Below, one piece after another: positions 23,862 through 31,037 of a DNA stretch of 31,653 nucleotides. The DNA comes from DATKSG01 sp035531775 (GTDB lineage: Bacteria; Actinomycetota; Acidimicrobiia; Acidimicrobiales; UBA8190), in the NCBI GenBank assembly GCA_035531775.1, contig DATKSG010000010.1, forward strand, positions 1-31,653, written 5' to 3'. Under the pieces are notes generated by a model, which was not told the origin of the DNA, did not search any database, and was given only the letters and a program-made list of their open reading frames with translations. Numbering within the stretch: the first letter of the stretch is position 1; the number at the start of each line of letters is the position of its first letter. Both the position numbers and the translations under genes were made by a program.

Positions 23862-25088
23862 ATGACCGCAACCATGCAACGCCCCTCGGAGGACGACGCC
23901 TCCGTGCCGGTGGCTATCCCGGCCACCACCTTCGAGGAGCTGGGAGTGGCACCACCCCTGGTGGCTGAGCTCGCCGGCCAGGGCATCACCGTGCCCTTCC
24001 CGGTTCAGGCCCTCACCATCAGAGACGGGATCGCCGGCCGCGACGTGTGCGGCAAGGCCAAGACGGGATCGGGCAAGACCCTGGCCTTCGGCCTGCCGCT
24101 GCTCATGCGGGTGGCCAAGGCCGCCCCGCATCGCCCGCGCGGTCTCGTCCTGGTACCCACCCGCGAGCTGGCCGTGCAGGTCGGCGAAGTCATGACGCCG
24201 CTCGGTGCGGCCATCGACCGCCGGGTGGTGGTGGTCTACGGCGGCGCCGACATCGAGCGCCAGATCAAGAAGGTGCACAAGGGAGCCGACGTGGTGGTGG
24301 CCACCCCGGGTCGTCTCATCGACCTGGGCGAGCGCGGCGAGGTCTCCATGGAGGACATCGAAGTGGCGGTCCTCGACGAAGCCGACCGCATGGCCGACAT
24401 GGGGTTCCTGCCCCAGGTGGACTGGCTGCTGCGCCGCATCAAGAACCGCCACCAGACCATGTTGTTCTCGGCCACCTTGGACGGCGACGTGGACCGCCTC
24501 GTGCGCCGGCACCTCAGCGACCCGGTGCGCCACGAGGTGGCATCCGAGCACCTCACCGTGGACTCCATGGAGCACCGCTTCCTGCAGGTGCACCAGATGG
24601 ACAAGGTCAAGGTGGCCGCCGCCATCTGCCGGGGTGCCTCCAAGGCGCTGCTGTTCGTACGCACCAAGCGTGGGGCCGACCGCCTGGTCGAGCAGCTGGG
24701 CAAGGAGCACATCCGGGCTGCCGCCATCCACGGCGACCTGCGCCAATCAAGCCGCGAGAAGGCGCTCGAAGACTTCACCTCCGGTCGCCTGCACATCCTG
24801 GTGGCCACCGACGTGGCCGCCCGCGGCCTCGACATCGACGACGTGGACGTGGTCGTCCACTACGACCCGCCTGAGGACCACAAGGCTTATCTGCACCGTT
24901 CGGGGCGCACCGCCCGGGCCGGCGGCAGCGGTGTGGTGGCCACCTTGGTGCTGTGGGACCAGATCCTCGACGTCGAGCGCATCCAGAAGCGCATCGGCCT
25001 CGTCATGCCCATCGTCGAGGTCTTCTCCAACGACGTGCGGTTGGGCGATCTGTCCGCCTGGGCTGTACCGGGAGAAGGCGCCGCCTGA
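23862..25088 (+). CDS. DEAD-box ATP-dependent RNA helicase (RhlE/DeaD type)
   Basis: A 408-residue helicase core with little extension. In order: TFEELGV and the Q motif (FPVQALTI), motif I AKTGSGKT, Ia PTREL, Ib TPGRL, II DEAD (VLDEADRM), III SAT (FSATL), then IV LLFVRTK, V ATDVAARGLD and VI HRSGRTARAG. It unwinds RNA duplexes in ribosome assembly, mRNA decay or cold adaptation. The usual long basic C-terminal tail of RhlE/DeaD proteins is missing. ATG 23862 has GGAG 6 bases upstream; ATG 23850 (GGAGA 9 bases upstream) is an alternative. Expression is likely controlled through its structured leader. Confidence 0.93.
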   Translation: MTATMQRPSEDDASVPVAIPATTFEELGVAPPLVAELAGQGITVPFPVQALTIRDGIAGRDVCGKAKTGSGKTLAFGLPLLMRVAKAAPHRPRGLVLVPTRELAVQVGEVMTPLGAAIDRRVVVVYGGADIERQIKKVHKGADVVVATPGRLIDLGERGEVSMEDIEVAVLDEADRMADMGFLPQVDWLLRRIKNRHQTMLFSATLDGDVDRLVRRHLSDPVRHEVASEHLTVDSMEHRFLQVHQMDKVKVAAAICRGASKALLFVRTKRGADRLVEQLGKEHIRAAAIHGDLRQSSREKALEDFTSGRLHILVATDVAARGLDIDDVDVVVHYDPPEDHKAYLHRSGRTARAGGSGVVATLVLWDQILDVERIQKRIGLVMPIVEVFSNDVRLGDLSAWAVPGEGAA

Positions 25089-25115
25089 GCTGGCCCGGCC
25101 GGCCGGGGGCGCCGG

Positions 25116-25121
25116 TAGCAT
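25116..25121 (+). promoter_or_regulatory. -10 element (TAGCAT) for a leaderless PIG-L gene
   Basis: TAGCAT lies 8 bases before ATG 25130, and the spacer CCCCGGCC contains no ribosome site. This is the spacing of actinobacterial leaderless promoters. Confidence 0.45.
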
Positions 25122-25129
25122 CCCCGGCC

Positions 25130-25873
25130 ATGGCTAACGATTCCGCTGTCACCGTAGAGCCCGCCCCCACCGGCGTCGAGCGAGCTCTGGTCGTCTGTGC
25201 CCACCCCGACGACGTCGACTTCGGCGTGGCCGGCACTGTGGCGGCGTGGGTGAAGGCGGGCGTCGAGGTGACGTACTGCATCGTCACCGACGGAGATGCC
25301 GGGGGGTCGGACCGCTCGGTGTCGCGCCCCGACATGGCCCGACTGCGCCGGCAGGAGCAGCGCGCCGCGGCTGGCGAGGTGGGTGTGAGCGATGTCGTCT
25401 TCCTCGGCTACCCCGACGGGCGCCTCACGCCGAGCATCGAGTTGCGCTGCGACATCAGCCGCCAGATCCGCCGCTGCACCCCGCAGCGTCTCGTGTGCCA
25501 GTCGCCCGAGCGTCTGTGGGAACGCCTCGGGGCCAGCCATCCGGATCACCTGGCTGCCGGGGAAGCGGCGGTGTGCGCCGCCTATCCCGATGCCCGCAAC
25601 CCCTTCGCCCACCCGCAGCTGCTCGAGGAGGGCCTCGAGCCCTACGCCGTGCCTGAGCTTTGGATCATGGCGTCGCCCCGGGTGAACCGGGCCGTGGACG
25701 TGACTGACACCTTTGATCGCAAGATCGCCGCCTTGCGCTGCCACCGCAGCCAGGTGGGCGAAGGCGAGTGGCTCGACGAGCGCCTCCGGGGCTGGCTGTC
25801 GGCCGGGGCGGCTGCTGCCGGCCTGGGTGAAGGTCGTCTGGTCGAGTCGTTCCAGGTGGTCGTGATCCCCTGA
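25130..25873 (+). CDS. PIG-L family deacetylase
   Basis: A 247-residue LmbE/PIG-L protein. The zinc site is formed by AHPDD (H25, D27/D28) and SHPDHLAAG (H137, H140); TDGDAGG and LGYPDGRL are conserved family loops. These enzymes remove acetyl groups from GlcNAc-type sugars or amides. MshB and Mca of mycothiol metabolism belong here but are longer and differ outside the core, so a specific mycothiol role is not supported. A short unstructured N-terminus precedes the first strand and there is no signal peptide. It lies 41 bases after the helicase but appears to have its own leaderless promoter. A strong hairpin begins within its stop codon. Confidence 0.9.
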   Translation: MANDSAVTVEPAPTGVERALVVCAHPDDVDFGVAGTVAAWVKAGVEVTYCIVTDGDAGGSDRSVSRPDMARLRRQEQRAAAGEVGVSDVVFLGYPDGRLTPSIELRCDISRQIRRCTPQRLVCQSPERLWERLGASHPDHLAAGEAAVCAAYPDARNPFAHPQLLEEGLEPYAVPELWIMASPRVNRAVDVTDTFDRKIAALRCHRSQVGEGEWLDERLRGWLSAGAAAAGLGEGRLVESFQVVVIP

Positions 25874-25902
25874 GCGCCCCGCGGCCGGGCCGCCGGGCGC
25901 TC
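25872..25902. terminator. Strong bidirectional hairpin between pigL and the Ser/Thr kinase
   Basis: GAGCGCCC pairs with GGGCGCTC (8 bp), then a C/C mismatch, then GCGGC pairs with GCCGC around the loop CGG. The symmetric palindrome lies between convergent genes and starts inside the PIG-L stop codon, so it can end transcripts from both sides. It has no U-run. Confidence 0.7.
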
Positions 25903-25933
25903 GAGGGATGTCCCGCACACCACCCCGGCTGGG

Positions 25934-27409
25934 TCAGCCTTTCTTGTGGTGGCTCGGCGGCGCCGTGTTGCCGGGCGGCGGGCTGGTAGTGGTCGGAGCG
26001 GCCACGTCGAGCACAGCGGCCAGAGCCGAGACGTCGTTGAACAGCGTGGTGGCCTCGGCCTGGGTGGCCTTGCCCGATTGCGCCGCATTGCCGATGGTGG
26101 CGTCGATCTGTCCCAGGGCGTTGGCCGTTTGGGTGCTGTCGCCGCTGGCGGCCGCCCCCAGCGCCTGGCCCAGCTGGTCGAGGATGGTCTTGCCCACGTC
26201 GCTGCTCAACGTGCCGGCCGCCTCCCCCTGCTGGACGTCTCGCACCAGGGCTGCCGATGCTGTGCTCGCCGTCACTGCTGTGGTGGTCGTAGTCGATGTC
26301 GACGTGGTCGTGGTGGTGGAGCCCCGGTGCGAGGTCGGCGCCGGCGTGGGGCTCAGGGCCCAGGCGGCCAGGACTACGAGCAGGGCCAGGGCCGCCGCCG
26401 CGGCCAGGGCCAGCGGGAGCAGATGGCGCCGCGGCGAGCTCGGGGGGGGCGGCACCGGAGCAGCGCCCACCAACGTGGCATTCCCTGCGCTCTCCACCAT
26501 GGTTGGGGCCACGCCTTCCACCACCGTGGGGGCGGCGCCGGCCCCTGCCTCGACTGGTGGGACCAGCGCCGTGGCCGCGGGGTCCCACGGCCGGGCGAAT
26601 GCGGGCGAGTGCAGCATGTCGGCCACCTCGGCGGCTGCTGGCCGAAGAGTCGGATCGTGCTCCATCATCGAGACGAGCAGGATCCGCCACGGTACGGGGA
26701 GGTCGTCGGACGGCGGCACCACGCCGGCCATGCGACGGGCCACCACCTCGGCCGGGCTCCCTTCGAAGCCTCGGCGGCCGGACAGGGCTTCGAGGAGTAT
26801 GGCCCCGAGCGACCAGACATCGGCCGCCGGACCGACGCGGTGATGCTCGATCTGCTCGGGTGCCATGTAGGCGGCGGTGCCCAACGTGGTGCCGGTGAGC
26901 GTCATGGAGGAGGCATCGACCAGCTGGGCGATGCCGAAGTCGGCCAGTCGCACCCGGGGACCTGGCCCGAGCAGCACGTTCCCTGGCTTCACGTCACGGT
27001 GCACGATGCCGTGGCGATGGACATAGGCCAAGGCGCCGGCCAGCGAGGTGCCCAGGGCGGCGCAGCGGTCGGGGGGCAACGGGCCCTGGCGGAGGCGGGT
27101 GCCGAGGGTAGGCCCCTCGACCAGTTCCATGACCAGGAAGGGCTGGCCTTGGTGGACCCCGGCGTCGAGCAGGCGCACCAGGCCCGGATGGTCGAACCCC
27201 GATACCGCTTTGGCTTCCTGGGTGAGGCGCCGGGCGAGCTCGGGGTCGGTCGAGCGCACCAGCTTTAGAGCCACGTCGGCGCCACCGGTCTCGTCGCCGG
27301 CCCGGTAGACGTCGGCCATGCCGCCTTGGCCGATGAGGCGCTGGAGCCGGTAACGGCCCGACAGAAGGTCGGTGACGGGGAGGGATGGGGTCATGGACGT
27401 GGGCGACAT
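25934..27409 (-). CDS. Transmembrane Ser/Thr protein kinase (PknB-like, no PASTA)
   Basis: A 491-residue kinase. The Hanks domain (~19-270) is complete: GQGGMADVY (28-36), ATP lysine K49 (VALKL), HRDVKPGN (H137-R138-D139), DFG at 157-159 and APEQ in the activation segment, with threonines at 170-176 as likely phosphosites. A Pro/Ala juxtamembrane linker and one membrane segment (~329-352) follow. The extracellular part (353-491) has a Ser/Thr-rich linker (362-382), then an Ala/Gln helical domain and a Pro/His-rich end. There are no PASTA repeats, so it should not bind muropeptides in that way. ATG 27409 has no ribosome site; ATG 27394 is an alternative. Confidence 0.93.
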   Translation of the reverse strand: MSPTSMTPSLPVTDLLSGRYRLQRLIGQGGMADVYRAGDETGGADVALKLVRSTDPELARRLTQEAKAVSGFDHPGLVRLLDAGVHQGQPFLVMELVEGPTLGTRLRQGPLPPDRCAALGTSLAGALAYVHRHGIVHRDVKPGNVLLGPGPRVRLADFGIAQLVDASSMTLTGTTLGTAAYMAPEQIEHHRVGPAADVWSLGAILLEALSGRRGFEGSPAEVVARRMAGVVPPSDDLPVPWRILLVSMMEHDPTLRPAAAEVADMLHSPAFARPWDPAATALVPPVEAGAGAAPTVVEGVAPTMVESAGNATLVGAAPVPPPPSSPRRHLLPLALAAAAALALLVVLAAWALSPTPAPTSHRGSTTTTTSTSTTTTTAVTASTASAALVRDVQQGEAAGTLSSDVGKTILDQLGQALGAAASGDSTQTANALGQIDATIGNAAQSGKATQAEATTLFNDVSALAAVLDVAAPTTTSPPPGNTAPPSHHKKG

Positions 27410-27503
27410 GGCCAGGTGTACATACCCGCGAAACCCTCCATGTCATCGTCCCGGGGCCAGGGGCGGCCTCTTTGGACCGCTCCATCCTGGCACGGGGGCT
27501 CGA

Positions 27504-27520
27504 GGCGCCGTAAGGGCGCC
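27504..27520. other. Small inverted repeat in the Ser/Thr kinase-EthD gap
   Basis: GGCGCC-GTAAG-GGCGCC, followed by GTTTC, lies in the 172-base divergent gap. Being upstream of both genes it is more likely an operator than a terminator. Nothing else clear is seen in the gap. Confidence 0.3.
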
Positions 27521-27581
27521 GTTTCGGGCCCGGGTCCAGGCATGACGGGCGGCGCTGGAGCCAGCGTGGCAACGTGGCGCC

Positions 27582-27932
27582 ATGGTCATGCTCACCTGCC
27601 TCGTCCGTCGCAAGCCCGGGATGTCTCCCGAGCAATTCCACCGCTACTGGCGGGAGCACCATGGCCCTTTGGTGGCTTCCACCGAGAGCGGGTCACACGT
27701 GGTGCGCTACGAACAGCACCACCGCGCCCTGGAGGACTACGGCTCGCAGGACGACGGGGGCTTCGACGGTGTAACTGTGCAGTGGTTCGAGTCCCGCGCC
27801 GCTTACGACGCCCACGTGGCGGCTCCCGACTTCCGCACCGTGTGGGCCGACATCGAGAAGTTCCTCGATGTCGATCGGCTCGTCTACGTCCTCACCGACG
27901 ACATCGCCGTCATCGTTGACGCCAAGGGCTAG
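27582..27932 (+). CDS. EthD-domain protein
   Basis: A 116-residue dimeric ferredoxin-like-fold protein of the EthD family: MLTCLVRRKPGMSPEQFHRYW and HHGPLV (here cited as VRRKPGMSPEQFHRYW, then EHHGPLV) form the diagnostic N-terminal block, and FDGVTVQWFES and FLDVDRLVYVLTDD the later strands. EthD proteins occur in ether and polyketide degradation and as small cofactors or cyclases; the substrate here is unknown. The start is ATG 27582, or 27588. It stands alone on the plus strand and its stop shares the palindrome CTAG with the stop of the opposite gene. Confidence 0.85.
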   Translation: MVMLTCLVRRKPGMSPEQFHRYWREHHGPLVASTESGSHVVRYEQHHRALEDYGSQDDGGFDGVTVQWFESRAAYDAHVAAPDFRTVWADIEKFLDVDRLVYVLTDDIAVIVDAKG

Positions 27933-29371
27933 ACGCTTACCGCCTCGAGCGGTAGCCGGACGATGGCCGCCGCTCCACCCCGGGGCCGGTTGACGAGGCT
28001 GATGGCGCCGCCGTGCGCCTCTACCAGCCGGCGAACGATGGCCAGGCCGAGGCCGATTCCCTCGCTCTTGGTCGAGAAGAACGGCTCGAACAACGACTCG
28101 GCCAGTACGGGGTCGACCCCTGGGCCTTCGTCCTCCACGGTGATCACGGCGTCGCCGTGCTCAGCCCGGGCCGCGATGCGCAGCATCCCGCCATCGGGCA
28201 TGGACTGACACGCGTTGGTTACCAGATTGGCCACGACCTCGATGAGCTGTCCGGCATCGGCGTGGAGGACCAGAGGCTCCACCTCGACCTCCACGGCCAC
28301 GTTGGCCGGGGTCGTGGTGGCCTCTAGGACCTGCTCGACCAATTCGCCCAGGGCCACAGGCACGCGTTCGGCCGTCCGGGGGCGTACGTAGGACATGAGG
28401 TCCTCGGCTAGACGGACGGCCCTGCCCACCTCGCGTTCAGCCATGGCCAGCTGCTTGATCGCGTCGGGGGTGATCTGCTCGCCTAGGCCCTGGCGCACCA
28501 GGAAGTGGGCGTTGGTGACGGCGGTGAGCGGGTTGCGCAGCTCGTGGCCGATCATCGAGGCCATCTGTCCGATGGCGGCTAGGCGTTCCTGTCGGAGCAG
28601 CTCTGCTTGGGCGTCGGCCAGCTTGTCGAGCGACTGACGCAGCTGCGTCACGTCGTGGCCCGACACCACGAACCCCCGCACTGTGGGGTCGTCGAGCAGG
28701 TTGACGATGTGCAACTCGAAAGGGACGGCCCGGGTGCCGGCACGTCCGAGCATTCGCACCTCCACGGTGCAGGGCCCGGTGCTCGGCGCCGCCGCCACCG
28801 AGTGTTGTAGCGCCTCGGCTACGAGGGCGCGATCGGGCTCGTCGACCAGGTCGGCCAGCAGGTGGCCTTCGACCTCCTCTTGATCGTGGCCGAGCAACCG
28901 CATGATGGCGGCCGACACCGAGACCACCCGGCCCTGTTCGTCGAGCAGCATCATGATGGTCGCCGCGTGGTGGACGAGAGCGCGAAAGCGGCTGACCTCG
29001 TCCCATGCCACCTCCCATCGCCGACGCTCGGTAAGGTCCCGTAGGCACAGCACGAGGCCCCTGACCGCCGGGTCGGCCAGCCGGTTGGTGCCCACCAATT
29101 CCACCAGACGCCAGCCGTCGGTGGCCCGCACACGTAGCTCGATGGGTGTTCCCACGTCCTTGCCCTGGATGCTGCCCAGGGCCAGGGCTACCAGCTCCAC
29201 GTCCTCAGGATGGACGAAGTCGAGGGTGCTTCGGCCCACGGCTTCGGCCAGGCACACGCCGAGCATGCGCTCGGCGGTGGCGTTGGCCCACTTGAGATTG
29301 CCCTCGACGTCGATGACCACCACGCCGTCGGGTAGTTGCTGCACGATGTCGGTGATCGCCTGATTGTCCAT
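27929..29371 (-). CDS. Soluble PAS-PAS sensor histidine kinase (NtrB-like)
   Basis: A 480-residue kinase with no membrane segment. PAS 1 (~5-115, QQLPDGVVVIDVEGNLKWAN) and PAS 2 (~128-245, MMLLDEQGRVVSVSAA) are followed by a short coiled coil, HisKA with GHELRNPLTAVTN (H276), N-box NLVTNACQSMPDGG, and ATP lid residues DEGPGVD and GIGLGLAIVRR. FEPFFSTK is typical of NtrB/AtoS-like kinases. It should sense a cytosolic ligand or redox state. No response regulator is adjacent, so it is an orphan here. ATG 29371 has only a weak AGAGGG close by; TATCGT (29383-29388) is a possible -10. Confidence 0.9.
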   Translation of the reverse strand: MDNQAITDIVQQLPDGVVVIDVEGNLKWANATAERMLGVCLAEAVGRSTLDFVHPEDVELVALALGSIQGKDVGTPIELRVRATDGWRLVELVGTNRLADPAVRGLVLCLRDLTERRRWEVAWDEVSRFRALVHHAATIMMLLDEQGRVVSVSAAIMRLLGHDQEEVEGHLLADLVDEPDRALVAEALQHSVAAAPSTGPCTVEVRMLGRAGTRAVPFELHIVNLLDDPTVRGFVVSGHDVTQLRQSLDKLADAQAELLRQERLAAIGQMASMIGHELRNPLTAVTNAHFLVRQGLGEQITPDAIKQLAMAEREVGRAVRLAEDLMSYVRPRTAERVPVALGELVEQVLEATTTPANVAVEVEVEPLVLHADAGQLIEVVANLVTNACQSMPDGGMLRIAARAEHGDAVITVEDEGPGVDPVLAESLFEPFFSTKSEGIGLGLAIVRRLVEAHGGAISLVNRPRGGAAAIVRLPLEAVSV

Positions 29372-29398
29372 GGCCCTCTGGCACGATACCCATGGGGA

Positions 29399-29416
29399 CC
29401 CTGGTACCGGCCAGGG
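29399..29416. promoter_or_regulatory. Inverted repeat upstream of the PAS kinase gene
   Basis: CCCTGG-TACCGG-CCAGGG is a perfect 6-base inverted repeat with a 6-base centre. It covers the expected -35 region of the TATCGT -10 at 29383-29388, a position suited to a repressor or activator site. Confidence 0.35.
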
Positions 29417-29499
29417 CCCTGAGTCCCAAATCTGGCGGCGCCGGCGGTGGCCGGGGGCGCGACCACCACCAGCAGCCCGAACGCAGGCGCCGTTTCGTC

Positions 29500-31011
29500 T
29501 CAGGTGGAGGAGGCCGAGGTCACCGGGGCGTGGAGTCTGTGACTGCCGAGGGAGCCGAGGAATTGGCCGTCGCCGAAGGCGAAGATGCCGCCGTCGGAGC
29601 CCACCAGCCAGTAGCCACCGCCGCCGGGTCCGGCCACGATGGACACCACCGGCGCCGACAGGGCCCGGCCCCCCATGGAGCCGAAGTAGCCGGCGTCGCC
29701 GAAGGCGAAGACCCCGCCGTCGGAGCCCACCAGCCAGTAGCCACCCCCGTCGGGCGTGGCGGCCATGGACACCACCGGCGCCGACAGGGCCAGGCCCCCC
29801 ATGGAGCCGTGGAAAGGGGCGTCGAAGCTGAACACGCCACCGTCGGCGCCCGCCTCCCAGTATCCGCCGGTGACGCTGTCCTCGGCGGCACCAACCACCG
29901 GGGCAGCCAGAGCGCTGCCGCCCATCGAGCCGTGGTACGTGGCGGCCCCGAAGGCGAACGCCCCGCCGTCGGCCGCCGCCAGCAGGTAGCCCTCTGGCGC
30001 CTCGCCGGCGTGGATGGCCGGGGCGCCGTCGAAGCTCACCGAGGCCAGCCACAGGCTGCGGAACTCACCGCTGTTGTATGAGAAACGGCTGGTCGGCCCG
30101 TCCCAGGCGCTGTAGGCCATCCACACGTTGCCGTTGGCGTCGGTGAACACCGACTGGCCCCCGGGGCCGAGCCGGAACTTTTCGGAGTGCAGAAGGGGGC
30201 CGTCTATGGGCTTGGCGCAAGGGCCGAGCGGTCCCTGGCACACGGCCTCGCCCACGCCGTATCCGGCACCGTTCCAGGAGCCGCCGGAGTAGAACAGGAC
30301 GTAGTTGCCGCCGGCGTGCACCATGGCCGGGCTTTCCACGGTGGCTTCCCAAGTCTGGTCCTGGCCCAGCACCGCCTGGGGTGACCCGAGCAGGCCGCTC
30401 CCGTCGGCAGCCAGCCGGGCCACCCAGATCTTCGCTGCCACCGGCGAGGCACCGGCGTTCGACTTCCAGTACAGGTACGGCGTCCCGTCTCCATCGACGA
30501 AGGGGTCGGGGTCGATGGACCCGCCCAGCTGCGTCTGGCACACCAGTGGCCCGGCGCGGTTATCGGCGAATGGTCCGCCAGGCGAGCTCGAGGTGGCCTC
30601 GGAGATGCATTGGGCGCCGCCGTCGGCCATTTCGGTGGCGTAGTACATCACGTAACGCCCGCCGAGGGGCACAACTCCCGGTGCCCATGTCCGCCCTGGG
30701 GCCTGCCACGCCGGGAGTCGTGGCAGGGCGTCACCGTCGGCACTCCAGTGCACGAGGTCGAGTGACGTGAGCACCGGGATGTTCTCGCCGCCGGTCGCCG
30801 TCGTGTATGCGTAGTACGTGGTGCCGGTGGACGAAGTCACGGGCACGACGTCGGGGTCCGGGGCGTCGTGGTCGTAGACGGCCGAGGTGGAAGGGGGCGT
30901 CCCCACCAAGCTCAGGTGGGACGAGGGACCCGGACCCGGTGTCGTGGCGCCGGCTGCGGCAGACGCCGGCGCCAGCGCGCCCAGGAGCACGAGCGCCGGT
31001 AGAAGCACCAA
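29500..31011 (-). CDS. Secreted GH43-like glycosidase with C-terminal Acidimicrobiia-type repeats
   Basis: A 503-residue exported protein. The hydrophobic start LLPALVLLGALAPASAAAG is a signal peptide core with an AxA cleavage site. Residues ~45-335 look like the five-bladed GH43 propeller: APDPDVV (candidate base D52/D54), SIDPDPFVD (D167/D169) and VESPAMV (candidate acid E226). Four ~42-residue repeats follow (341-503) with consensus GYW-DGG-F-FG-GSMGG-L-APVV. Substrate is probably an arabinan- or xylan-type glycan, which is inference. The start is uncertain: TTG 31011 lacks the usual positive N-region; CTG 31041, overlapping the aconitase stop as CTGA, would add LTARRTPAGA, a proper one. 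No ATG or GTG fits. Confidence 0.82.
   Translation of the reverse strand: MVLLPALVLLGALAPASAAAGATTPGPGPSSHLSLVGTPPSTSAVYDHDAPDPDVVPVTSSTGTTYYAYTTATGGENIPVLTSLDLVHWSADGDALPRLPAWQAPGRTWAPGVVPLGGRYVMYYATEMADGGAQCISEATSSSPGGPFADNRAGPLVCQTQLGGSIDPDPFVDGDGTPYLYWKSNAGASPVAAKIWVARLAADGSGLLGSPQAVLGQDQTWEATVESPAMVHAGGNYVLFYSGGSWNGAGYGVGEAVCQGPLGPCAKPIDGPLLHSEKFRLGPGGQSVFTDANGNVWMAYSAWDGPTSRFSYNSGEFRSLWLASVSFDGAPAIHAGEAPEGYLLAAADGGAFAFGAATYHGSMGGSALAAPVVGAAEDSVTGGYWEAGADGGVFSFDAPFHGSMGGLALSAPVVSMAATPDGGGYWLVGSDGGVFAFGDAGYFGSMGGRALSAPVVSIVAGPGGGGYWLVGSDGGIFAFGDGQFLGSLGSHRLHAPVTSASST
29503..29991 (-). repeat. Four ~126-base coding repeats (42-residue propeller-like units)
   Basis: Units run at about 29991-29866, 29865-29743, 29742-29617 and 29616-29503. 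The last two are nearly identical in DNA over about 50 bases (29569 and 29695 onward, exactly 126 apart), which indicates recent duplication or gene conversion. In protein each has a GYW strand, an SDGG turn, FAFG and GSMGG. Confidence 0.85.
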
Positions 31012-31037
31012 AGCGCCGGCCGGGGTGCGGCGCGCCG

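Noticed and set aside
25130..25873. MshB or Mca of mycothiol metabolism
   Set aside because: Only the general PIG-L motifs match; the protein is shorter and no msh gene is adjacent.
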